This document shows positions 35,900 through 46,268 of a stretch of 64,000 bases of DNA, one piece after another. The notes below the pieces were generated by a model. It made no database searches, had not been told where the DNA came from, and saw nothing but the letters and a program-made list of their open reading frames with translations. Position numbers and translations under genes: made by a program. The stretch's first letter is position 1. Every line of letters starts with the position of its first letter. The stretch comes from Daedaleopsis sinensis (lineage: Eukaryota > Basidiomycota > Agaricomycetes > Polyporales > Polyporaceae): positions 310,001-374,000 of the forward strand of contig CM066303.1 of assembly GCA_033807695.1 (NCBI GenBank). The letters run 5' to 3'.

Positions 35900-37616
35900 A
35901 AAATGGTGCGGAACATGCAGACGGGGACTCAACGGCATCGCGTACTCTGATACGCGAAGTCGGACGCTAGAATAGGCTAGAGTAGAGTCCGCATTGAGGG
36001 TCTAATTCTCAACCACGATCGCAAAGAAAACTCACCTCCGACCTGTCCACCTTGAGAACCAAACCACTTCAAGTCCGTGGCGCCTGCAGACTGCAGTTAA
36101 TGGACGCTGCGGATCATAAAACAAGGGATTAGGTAAGTAATTACCGTAAGTCCTGAAAAAGTTGTTGCCGAATGCTGCCTATCGCCGCGATTGCACGGGG
36201 GAGAGAGCTCCGTCAAGTCGGCCAGACTGAGACTCGAGAGTACGCGATGCACGTAGTATCAAGAGTATGGCGTCATGAAACGTACGAGGCCAGCGAGAGA
36301 GAGATCATTCCGAAGCCAAACGGAGCCGGCCCAGCAGACGCGTGTCGCCCTTGTACCCAGATAGCAAGGCGGCCGCGTAGCAGCAACGACAAGGGGCAGA
36401 TGAGACTAGCTCTTGTTGAGTGCATAAGGACATACACGGATCCGAACACAGCGCTAGCGCACCTTAGTTTTACCGTGGCCCGGATATATCACTGGACGAG
36501 TGGGCAAACGTTGGAATCTTGGGATTCGAATGCTGTGTATGCTTCGCACTGCCAGCGAGGTTCTTTACCCTGCTCGGCTCCGGGCGATCACTCCCACGAC
36601 AATCGGCTTAGCAGTAGCAGCAGAGAGATATGATAACAATCAACATGTGATTCGTGCGCTGGCCGACGCTGGATGATCATCGATCAGCAGCTACACCACA
36701 ACAGACCACAACGCAAAGTCCAGACCAACGCAAAGAGACATATTCCGCTGATACCGGGAGTACACTGCCGGACATGTAGCACGTAAGTTAGCGAGTTGAA
36801 TAGTACCTCACGAGACATGCGACAAAGTACTCACAAGTCTCACATTCGGACATGATGTGGCGCAATGGGAACGTATATATAGACCGAGAAGATCTAGATG
36901 CCTCCGGTCCCATCGCAATGGCATATCCACCAGTACTTACCGCATCTCCCCTCAAACAGCCCATGCTGCCCACACAGCGACCGGACTCCGACTAGAGTGG
37001 GCGTACCCCACAGTCACGAGAAGGTCGGTAATTACGGAACCGTGCCGCTGTGGTGAACTTCTCTGCTCGCTTGCCTCAGTTCCGCTGGACACGGCGCATC
37101 GAATGAATGCATCGGGGGCCTGTCGACGTGGCACAAGCAGCGCAGGGATACCTGTAACCTGTGTCATAATAATATTACCAGCATGTGAACGTCAGCCATC
37201 TAGGGCAAAGAGCGAGCGAGAGGAAGAGGTACATACGTGGTAGATCTCACCGCGCAGTTCGACTGGCCTCTCAGATCTCAATCCCTATTCAACCGTATGG
37301 GCATGAAAAATGGAGTAAACACATGTACAGAGCCTAACATCAGCCTGATTTTGAAGGGACACTATGACACAGGCTCTCGAAAATGCTCAACAGGCGCCTA
37401 CTATCCGGCGGCGAGGAGGGGTCTTTGTAGCGCGTTCGGCGGTCTCGACGCGTCCAGCGAGCGTGTTGACACGTGTAGTTGCACTTCCAGAGGGCTCTAC
37501 GGCTCCGCAGGGTGTCTCGGCAGAAGGGGGAGGGAGAGGAGAGGCTCGCGCTGTCACGTCGACGAGCGCTTGCCACCGCGACGCGACGGCTTTCGGGAGG
37601 ACGTAGACGGCGTAGT
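35900..37616. other. P450 upstream region, no supported gene
   Basis: 1.7 kb with only short frames and no family pattern. Probably promoter and decayed sequence. Confidence 0.45.
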
Positions 37617-37683
37617 GGTGATGGTGCGTAGGTCGACTGGAGGGGGCGTGTTCGAGCTGTTCGTCGAGGAAGGTGGATGTCAA
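37617..37683. repeat. 67-bp duplicated segment, copy 2
   Basis: Partner of 31236-31302. Here the minus-strand frame reads TSTFLDEQLEHAPSS within a longer open frame (DDQRLTNDALEPFLRQL before it, YAVYVLPKAVASRWQALV after it), so this copy may lie in coding or formerly coding DNA. Confidence 0.8.
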
Positions 37684-38114
37684 CTGTCGCAGGAATGGCT
37701 CGAGAGCGTCGTTGGTTAGTCGTTGGTCGTCGTGTGGCAACTTGAACTCAACTTGAACTTGCAAGGATGCGAGCGTGTGCAAGCGCCGTGACAGATCACG
37801 TCACAGGGTGACATCATGTTGAACGCCCGTCCTGGTGCGCTTTCTTTCTTTTGCCATATTTTTCTTTTCTTTGCACTCAGACTTTTATATCCCGCTCGTA
37901 CGTAGTACAGGTGCGGCTATCTACCTCTCCAGATATACCACAGGGGCAGGCGAGTAGTCTCAACCATTTGTGCCGACATCTAAGGGCTTTGTGCGCGCTG
38001 ACTCTTGCGATTCAACAGCGCGACCTCCACAATGTGAGGACCGGAGTCACTCATCAGTCACTTTAGCTCGGCGCGTCCGCAAATGTGAACGCGCCTTCAT
38101 TCGCCGTAAGGAAC

Positions 38115-38460
38115 GAATTAACGTCGTGATATGCGCTGACTCGTTGTAGGAATTCGAACTCGCCGCTGCACTCCCACCAGCGGCGGTATCTCGTGCATTT
38201 CAGCAACACATAGCAGCGTCTCGAGGGCCGACTCGTTATCGGCCACCACATGGATCGTCTCGCATGTCTGTTTGGTTGCGAACGCCAACCCATGCCACCC
38301 GCCACCATTTCGGCGTCATAGGAGGTCGCTCTACCGCATGCGATTCCCCGTTTCGTGAGGAGCCGCCCTGACCGGTACGCCCGGTACGCTGCACCTGTAC
38401 CGCACTGTGGTTTCGGGAACAGAGAGCCATCACAGAACACTGTGACTGCCCTCTGGTCTC
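38115..38460 (-). pseudogene. retroelement RNase H relic, frameshifted
   Basis: The minus strand reads AVTVFCDGSLFPKPQCGTGA, RATSYDAEMVAGGMG, then a shift of one base, then LAFATKQTCETIHVVADNES and ALETLLCVAEMHEI. The Asp of CDGS, Glu of DAEM and Asp of ADNES match the catalytic D-E-D series of the RNase H fold at the end of fungal LINE-type polyproteins. The frame change near 38290 and the lack of reverse transcriptase nearby make it a dead fragment. Bases 37684-38114 hold nothing I can assign. Confidence 0.65.
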
Positions 38461-38817
38461 CCATCGCCTCGTGCAGCCGCGGCATGAGTGATTCGTCCAC
38501 CCGCGCTGCCAGCTCGGCGTCCGAATCCTTCTTCGGATGCTCGAGGTGCCAGGTGAGCCTGTGTCCTTCGAGTCCGGTCCCGTTCCCATGGGAAACGCGA
38601 CATCGGGCGCCAGATGATGGCACACCCACGGGTTTGGCAAGGTTTGGCAGCGCTGCCAGTGGTGGGTGTGAGGCCATAAGCGTGTTCGCTCGATCTCCTG
38701 GTGCGCTCAACTGGCGGTTCTAAATGTGCTCGCGGGGGCGCACCTTGTCTATGTTCCCTCGCACACCGGATCGGATCCGGGTGCTTGCCGGGTTCTGCTC
38801 CCAGGATGCCACGGCCT

Positions 38818-38822
38818 TATAA
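38818..38822 (+). promoter_or_regulatory. TATA-like element, cyclase gene
   Basis: CTTATAAC, about 35 bases upstream of the ATG at 38856. The spacing is short but workable. Confidence 0.35.
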
Positions 38823-38855
38823 CGACCGCCGCACTCTCCTCCCAACACTTACACT

Positions 38856-40568
38856 ATGGCGACGACGGGCAAGCTACCGACGTTCGACGAGCTCCCGGAC
38901 TTCAAGGACTTCAAGGGGTGCGCATGGGAGGTGTGGGGCAAGGACGACCAGCTCGGCACCGTGAACCTGCTCACCGCGGAGGTCGTGAAAGAGGCGTCCA
39001 AGGAGATCAAGTGTGTATCGCGCATCTCCGCTCGCTCGCGATACTGACGTTGCGCAGGACGGGCAAGGCAATCTGCCTCAACTGGTGAGTGCTCGTGCTT
39101 CCATCGGGGTCCTCGCAGCTTATGAGCGTTCGCGTACAACAGGCCAGTCAACTTCCCCAGCAAGGTGTGTGCGCTTCAACGACGTCGCGAGCAGCACCGT
39201 CCGCCGCGACACCGAGGCCTGCTCTAACCGCTCCCTCGTCCCCAGCCCGTCTTTGGCCGCAAGCCCCCCGAGCACACGATCTATTGCAAAGAGAACGCTG
39301 GCGCAAAACATGACGACCTCTTGCACATCGTCAGTCCCATTCTGTTCAATTTCGCGAGTACACGGCGTGCTGAACGGCTCGTCGTGCAGAACACGCAGTC
39401 CGGCACGCAGTGGGACGGCCTGAAGCACTTCGGACTGCTCCACCACGGCCTCTTCTACCAGGGCACCCCCGCCTCCTTCTTCAAGAGCGGCGCAAACACC
39501 ATCACCGACCCCACGAACGTCGACCCCGACCTCATCAAGTACGGGATCCACAGTGCGTGCTCCGTCCTCCCCCTCCTCCTCCGCCCCCTAGCATATCCAC
39601 TCACGCTGTCGCACGCACCTTCCCCATGCAGACTGGGCCCAGCACGGCATCTGCGGCCGCGGCGTGCTCCTCGACATGGTCAAGCACTACACCGCCACGC
39701 ACGGCAAGCTCCCGTACGACCCGCTCACGACGCACGCGATCCCGCTCGCGGACGTGCGCGCGTGCGCCGACGCGCAGGGCGTGGCCTTCCGCCGCGCGGA
39801 CATCCTCCTCCTCCGCGTCGGGTTCATGCAGCGCTTCGCCGGCGCGACGCAGGAGGAGCGGGACGGCCTCGCGGGCAGGCCCGAGACGTTGTAAGTCCCA
39901 CGCCGCACAGCGCGCGTATGCGTATGCGTATGGGCCGCGCGGAGTGAGGGGTCGCTGACGGGCGGTGCTCGACTGTGCTAGCGCGGGCATCGAGCAGAGC
40001 GATGAGATGAAGCGCTTCCTGTGGGACAACCACTTCGCCGCCATCGCGTCTGACCAGCCTTCTCTCGAGGTCCGTCAGGCTCTACTTCCAGCTGCGCTCT
40101 CATCTGCGCATGCTCACGAGTCACTACGCACTTCTGTCCACGCACGCAGCGCTGGCCCCCCCCAGAGGGCGTGCTCCACCTCCACTCCACTCTGCTCGGG
40201 TACGTTCGAACGTTCGAAGCACGATCATGATCGTGTCGGCGTAGTCCCGCTAACGGACGGCTGCAGGATGTGGGGCATGCCGATCGGCGAGTTCTTCGAC
40301 CTCGAGGCGCTCGCGACACACTGCGCGGAGACGGGCCGGTATACGTTCTTCTTCTCGTCGTGGCCGCTCAATGTGTGAGTGTCGCGTCGCTTGGAGTCCG
40401 ACTGGCAACATTAACGCGGACACGGACACGAGCGCTGACACACGCTTCTAGCTTGGGGGGTGTTGCGAGCCCGCCGAACGCCGCTGTGAGTGTGCTCCCC
40501 CCGGGCCTATCCTGTTTCGAAGGAATGTCGAGGCTGATGTCATTGTCGTTGGACAGGCATACTTCTGA
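38856..40568 (+). CDS. cyclase-family metal-dependent hydrolase (kynurenine formamidase-like fold), 333 aa, 11 exons
   Basis: Exons 38856-39010, 39058-39084, 39143-39164, 39246-39329, 39390-39552, 39632-39890, 39982-40069, 40150-40199, 40267-40374, 40452-40485 and 40557-40568 close at 333 residues. Motifs in order: MATTGKLPTFDELPDFKDF, WGKDDQLGTVNLLT, SGTQWDGLKHFG (the fungal form of the cyclase metal-site motif HxGTHxDxPxH), HGICGRGVLLDMVKHY, AGIEQSDEMKRFLWDNHFAA, WGMPIGEFFDLEALA and the family-typical end GGVASPPNAAAYF. Bacterial relatives include kynurenine formamidase and isatin hydrolase; the fungal branch is uncharacterised. No signal peptide, so probably cytosolic. It lies between two P450 genes. 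Confidence 0.9.
40205..40234. repeat. two adjacent 14-bp perfect palindromes inside an intron
   Basis: ttcgaacgttcgaa (40205-40218) and acgatcatgatcgt (40221-40234), two bases apart. They fill the first half of the 67-nt intron 40200-40266 of the cyclase gene, right after the 5' splice site. Confidence 0.85.
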
Positions 40569-41428
40569 GCAGCAGACCAAAGAAAGTCACAGCTGGGCGG
40601 CCAAGCTATGACAGTGACACATGCGAGTAGGTGATACAAAGCGACTCACCAGGCCCGACTGCTCCCCACTACGCCTGCCGCCCTGCCATCTCCGAGTCCC
40701 GTGCTCAAGTCTGCTGCCCTCATAAGTACGTGTACCGTATCGTACCTCAACGCGAAAGAATGAGAATGTACATTTAGCACCGTCACGGTATGCCTGGCCG
40801 GCATCGAGAGATGTGTACTCACCAGTCCGCTCCGTGCCCGAACATCCAAGCTCTCCGCTTAACGCCCTCCGCGCCGCCATCTTGTGTTTGGTGCTCTTGG
40901 ATGCGTACCGTTGTCATGCTCGCCGAACTCAGCTCTCCTGCAAGAAGAGAGGTGAGTTATGTGTCCGTGGAGATTCAGTCCGTCTAAGTGTTAGTTCATT
41001 CAAGAACCGAAGACAACCGGCTGTCCATATCAAGTACTAGAACACCGAAAGGTATGTGACATCTCTCACAGCAAGTGGTGGCCGCAGTTCAAGCTACGAG
41101 TCTCCTGCATTCGTAGAGACTCGGAGCCTGAACTGCGTACCGTCGTACGCATCATGATCATCTTGCACGACCACACCAAGGAGCTACGGAGCACGCGGCC
41201 GGTGTCCGTCCCCGCAATGATGTACTCAAGCCGAAGCTCGGCAGTGCAGGTCGGGCGAGACGGTGGGCGCAGTTTGAGCTCTGAGCTCTGAGCCGACGGT
41301 GACTCGGAGCTCAAATTGCGTACGTACCGTTGTTTCCCGTTGCGGTAGGATCAACGACTCGCAGAGGACATAGCCCTCCGCCCACGCAGTGCGCGGGGCG
41401 ATCTGCTCCACGATCCAGTCCATATCAG
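40569..41428. other. intergenic, nothing recognised
   Basis: 860 bases downstream of the cyclase gene. No spliceable frame. May contain the lost 5' part of the DUF6534-like relic that follows. Confidence 0.4.
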
Positions 41429-42155
41429 GTCCGTTCGGAGACCTGGACGACTTCACGGCGGTGCAGAATCTGTGGTTCGGCAGCGCGATTATCCTCGGCC
41501 ATCGCCGGCATTGTGCATTAATACTACGCGAGGACTCGTCACTCGGATGATCTGGGTGCGGTCGTGGCCGCTCACAGTCTTGTTACCAGCGGTACGTATG
41601 CGGATTTCGACGACTGAACCTTGGACTGATATGGATACAGCTCGTCCTTGTGCAAACCACAGGCTGGTACCTGCCGGAGGCAGACGCTGTCCTGAACCGG
41701 CTTGCCAGACTCGTCATCGAGACTGGCGCCCTCACATGTCCGTCGAATGTTTGCTTACCTGTGAGCTGCTCGGATAGTGCTGATTTCCGTGCTCCTCTAG
41801 CGGTCGTCTCCTTACTAGTGTCATGATGCTACATGAAGCGGTAAGCCGTCGAGCTATAGCATACCCAACGTCGCAGCTAACATTAAACACTTCCTCTGTC
41901 GAGATTTCTAAGGACACTCTCCTCTTCTACTGCCCGTGAGTCGGCGTCCTATAGCATCTTATCTGCGTGTGAGCCAGGCACGGACCCTGATGCGACCACA
42001 CGGCACGTATCGTACTAGAGCACTCGATCGTTCTCCCGAAGCTGTACTCGAACACGCTCCTCAGGAGCCTCAACAACCGCGCGTTCCTGAGGGTGGGCGA
42101 CGACACCATCACCACGGACGCTAAAATGGCATCCGCGTGTTCCAAAGTGCGGTAG
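41429..42155 (+). pseudogene. DUF6534-type membrane protein, apparently degenerate
   Basis: Pieces match the C-terminal half of the basidiomycete DUF6534 family in order: FGDLDDFTAVQNLWFGSAII, then (after a frame change and a stop) YYARTRHSDD, then VLVQTTGWYLPEADAVLNRL with ARLVIETGALT, then VLPKLYSNTLLRSLNNRAFL before the stop at 42153. The usual N-terminal membrane helices are not found upstream, and the second piece needs a frameshift and contains a TAA, so I call it a relic. An intact gene with unusual splicing is less likely. Confidence 0.5.
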
Positions 42156-44027
42156 TTTCTCAGGATAACACTGCTGAGATACTCGTCCTAAGTCTAGTCC
42201 GCAGACTCATAGCAACGCTAACTTGAAGCAAACGGAGGACCCTCCGCCCGGGCCTCTAGTAGTCCCTCAAGGCACCTCCCCTACTTATAGTACTACTTCC
42301 CGCGTATGATGACGAGTGTCTCGGAAGTGCGGACTGCGGGCTGCTATCCGCGACACTACTGGTATGTACTTAAATGCTCCGAGTTCGAGTCAAAGAAAGT
42401 TGTGCATGATATCAGGGGACGTCTTTTGCCACTGTAGAACGAGGGCGCATGCATCAGAATGTCATCAACTAAGTACCAGGTGCTTACTACACGAGACACT
42501 GCGCACACAGATCAGAACGTCAACATCAATAGCGGGTGTGGCAAGGTGTGGCACACTGTGGCACCTCGCTGTGTGACCAAGTCACTTGAGAGTAGTAACT
42601 CCCGCCTCCCGCTGCCCTCCCGCCTCCCGCTGCCCTCCCGCGAAACATGTGCGCTCTTGTGCGCTCATTGTATTTCACCTCAAGCTCACTTTCCGCGTCA
42701 GACACGATAATTTCAAGCTCGTGGACCTGACTCACAACTTTGCATTCAAGTCACGGTTGTCGGTGCTGCACAACTTGATTACACAAGAAGCGCCGCACTG
42801 CGTCCCGAGAGCCGCCTGAGACCCGGGCGCCTTCCCTTTTCTGGATGGTTGATGAGTGATTCCGAGTCGCGCAGTCACCACCTCTGCTTTGTTTCTCCAG
42901 GTTTATCCTCCCACTTCTGCGGATTCTTGATTCTTCGAGGCAGAAGCTCTCCCATTCAACAGAAGAACACAACGGACCCGCTGCGCTGCTATTGGCTCTT
43001 GTGGCAAAATGTAACACAGAGTCCTCCGAGTTGCGCACTGGGACGATCCGAATCAAAGGTAATCAAGGAGGTGTCTCATATGTTCCGCACAGCCTGAAAT
43101 ACGCTACATAGTGCGGTCTGCGCACGTCCGAAAAACTTTGCTGATTGCTGTGCTTGTAAGTTGACCCCAGGTTTACCCCGGTTCACCCCCTGCTTCTGGC
43201 CGAGACCTCCTGATGCGTTGTCGTCAGCGCCTCAGGTCATGGACAGCGGAAGTACCTACGCCCAACTTGAGAATACTGAATGGCGACGATATCCAGAAAC
43301 CACATCTGAAGTCACCACTGGGCAGTGAGTAAATTCTCGCGTCCTGGAGGGAGAGTGCAACTACTTACCTCTACTTGCTGTCCTTACGCTTGTGGCCTGC
43401 ATCTACACAAAGGGTCGCCATTTGACATGCTCCTCCAGCCTCCTCTAACCTCTTCCACACGCGTCACATTCCCCTTTCCCGGAGTGCAAACCATCTGTTC
43501 GGTCTCGGCACCACCAATCTTGCACTGCTTATCTTTGCGCTAGTACCCGTCGATGTCTCACTAGCAACGATCTTCGCACAACTGGAAGCACCCCTATTGC
43601 GACCTAACGCACGATGACGATGTCGGAGCTCTGGGATCACCGAGATTATAGATATTCAGTCGGAAAGTTCACATCCATAAGTCTGCGGTCTTTCAGTCGT
43701 GGCACTCGACCGATAACAGTTGAGCGTAGATAGAGCCGGGAGAGCTATAAAAGGCTACACAAGATGTCTTTCGACGCAGTTAAGTACGTCACGGCCTACC
43801 GGGATCACAACTTAAACTCATTGCCGATTACCCTTTACCTATGAATAGTGAGGAGACAGTGATCTATTGGCGGGTTCACGTAACCGTTAATAGCATTCGT
43901 ATTGATGGATTTTCCTGAAACCAGTTAACCGTTACACTCGGTACGCACGGCGGCGGCCTCCATCCGCCTCCATGCAGTTAGTACTAATAGTGACTTGGCT
44001 GGGCGCCGCTTGAGGCCAGGCCTGACT
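42156..44027. other. intergenic, no supported gene
   Basis: About 1.9 kb without a convincing frame. Around 43150-43190 a loose 10-bp motif of the form GTTyACCCC recurs three times. The last few hundred bases form the P450 promoter. Confidence 0.45.
42601..42636. repeat. 18-bp tandem repeat, two perfect copies
   Basis: cccgcctcccgctgccct twice in tandem, followed by a partial third unit (cccgc). Confidence 0.85.
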
Positions 44028-44035
44028 TATATAGA
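44028..44035 (+). promoter_or_regulatory. TATA box, P450 copy 2
   Basis: TTATATAG, about 95 bases upstream of the ATG at 44130. Confidence 0.5.
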
Positions 44036-44129
44036 GGGCCGTCGCTCCAAGGGAACCGCGTTGCGGACTGCGCAGCACTATCCCCAAATCGCCTGCTTCC
44101 TACCCGCCCCCGAATATAACTCGGACATA

Positions 44130-46268
44130 ATGGGTCTACTCTCCACTCCTTTCGCTTTCACCGTGAACGCTGTCCTACTCGCTGTTTCCATCAGCGTCGT
44201 GGCCTACACCGTCTCGCAAGCCCGATGGAAGCGTCGCACTCGTGGACTTCCGCTTCCCCCTGGGCCCAAAGGTGTGCCGATCCTGGGCAATGCCGCGCAC
44301 ATGGCGAAGCCTCAGGTATGGCTCGCTCACGCCGAGCTCTGCAAGATTTACGGTACGTCTCTGGTTGCCTCACTTTTCGCTCGTCCACGGTACGACCTAT
44401 TGGCATCCTTCAGGCGACGTTGTGCATCTCCGCGTCCTCGGACATGACATCGTCTTGCTCGGAAGCCCCGATGCCATCGTCGAGCTCCTTGAGAAGCGGT
44501 CCATATCGACCTCGGTTCGGCAAGAGACTATTCTCGCAGATCTGTGAGTCCCCACCGCGCCCTGATAGCCGCTGTTGACTGACATCCTTCGTGACGGATA
44601 GCTCCGGACAGGACTTCAACATGGCACTGATGACATACGGGCCGCGGTGGAAGCTCCATCGCCGCTTGTTCGTGCAGCAGTTCGCGACGGCCGTCAGCGA
44701 CACGCAGATGATCTTCCAGCAGCAATACGCCCGCTTGTGCCTGAAGAAGGTGCTGGACAATCCGGAGAAGCTCGCTGCGCACCTTCGTTAGTGAGTAGCA
44801 GTCCAGTTTGCCCATCATCTACGGCCGCTAATGCCCAAGCAGCACCTTCGGCGCGTCGGTCGTGCGGTCGGTGTACGGTATCGAGGTCGCCGAGTCGAAC
44901 GACAAGAACATCGCGCTCATGGAGACGGCGACCGACGGTGTGGAGGCGCTAACGCCCGGCCGGTTCCTCGTCCAGTTCATGCCCATCCTCGAGTACGCAC
45001 CGCACTGGGTGCCGATCATCGGGCCGCAAATGAAGAAGCTCTCTGTGTGGCGCGATTGCTCGAAGACGGTCAGAGTGTCTCTGTTCAACATGACTAAGGC
45101 GGCTCTGGTGCGTACCGACCCCTCTGTTCTATAAGCGGCGTTTTCATGTCGTTGTCGATGTTATATATAGGAACGAGGCGAGGCACCACCCTCCATGGTC
45201 GGTAACATCTTGCGGGACCTGGAAGGCGCGGACCCGAAAGAGGTTGCGGAGATCGAGCAAGTTACGAAGGAGGTCGCGATGTCCGCCTTCGAGGGTGAGT
45301 GTTGACCTTCTGCGTCGTCAACCCGGATACTCAATCCCATTGCTCCCATGACATGACAGGTGCGTTGGAGACGGTGAGTAATGTGCCCACTGTATCCCTC
45401 CTGCAGCGTACTGACTTTCCTTATCCCGCAGACGTCCTCCACGCTTCAATTCTTTTACGTCGCGATGTGGCTCAACCCGGAGGTACAGCGCAAGGCGCAG
45501 GCTGAGCTCGACGCCGTCATCGGCCCGCACCGCCTGCCCGTGCACGCCGACAGGGACTCCTTGCCGTACATCTCCGCGATCGTGCGCGAGTGCCTGCGGT
45601 GGCATCCAGTGCTGCCCTTCGCGGTGCCGCACTACTCGGGCGAGGACATGGAGTACCGCGGCTACTTCATCCCCAAACACACGACCATGGTTCCGGTTTC
45701 CTGGTGAGTCGAGCCGGGCGGCGACCTCTGTCCTGACATGGCTCTGACATGCTTCGCCACACGCAGGGCGGTCTTGCACGACCCTGAGGTATACCCCGAG
45801 CCGGATCGGTTCATTCCCGAACGCTTCATCCGCGACGGGAAGCTGTTCCAGCCCCCCCAGCGTGAGGTTGAAGAATTCGCCTTCGGGTACGGACGCCGGT
45901 CAGTCGCGCCTCGTTTACAACTTTCCGAGTAGCCGCACGCTGACCGACCTTACTGCTCGCCGCCGCCCGCAGGCGGTGCCCCGGACTCGCGTACGGGGAG
46001 TCTGCGGTGTTCATCAACATCGCAATGACGCTCCACGCCTTCAACATCCTCCCGCCGCTCGACAAGAAGGGCAAGGTCATCACCGCGGAGCCGGAGGTCG
46101 GAGGGCTGTTCACGGCGTGCGTACCGTCTTGTCTTGCTCAAAGCGCAGTGAGATTAGGCGGATACTGACGGCTGCCTTTTGTTGTGATACAGGTATCCGG
46201 AAGATTGTCGCTGCCGCGTCGAGCTTCGCTTCCCGGATGCGGAGACCTTGATCTTCGCAGAGGATTAG
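44130..46268 (+). CDS. cytochrome P450 monooxygenase (basidiomycete CYP), copy 2, 522 aa, 10 exons
   Basis: Exons 44130-44352, 44414-44543, 44602-44790, 44843-45107, 45171-45294, 45360-45373, 45432-45703, 45767-45898, 45973-46116 and 46193-46268 close at 522 residues. Features: N-terminal anchor (FTVNAVLLAVSISVVAYTV), Pro-rich hinge GLPLPPGPKGVPILGN, C-helix WKLHRRLF, I-helix AFE-GALET-TSSTLQFF, ExxR in ECLRW, PERF region PERFIRDG, haem loop FAFGYGRRRCPGLAYGES. Everything needed for an active microsomal P450 is intact. The sixth exon is only 14 nt and encodes the I-helix Glu-Thr pair. Strongly similar to the P450 at 33634-35787 and in opposite orientation, so the pair brackets the cyclase gene. 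Confidence 0.93.

Noticed and set aside
42595..42645. possible CRISPR-like repeat
   Set aside because: Only two adjacent 18-bp units with no spacers, in a eukaryotic genome; a simple tandem duplication.
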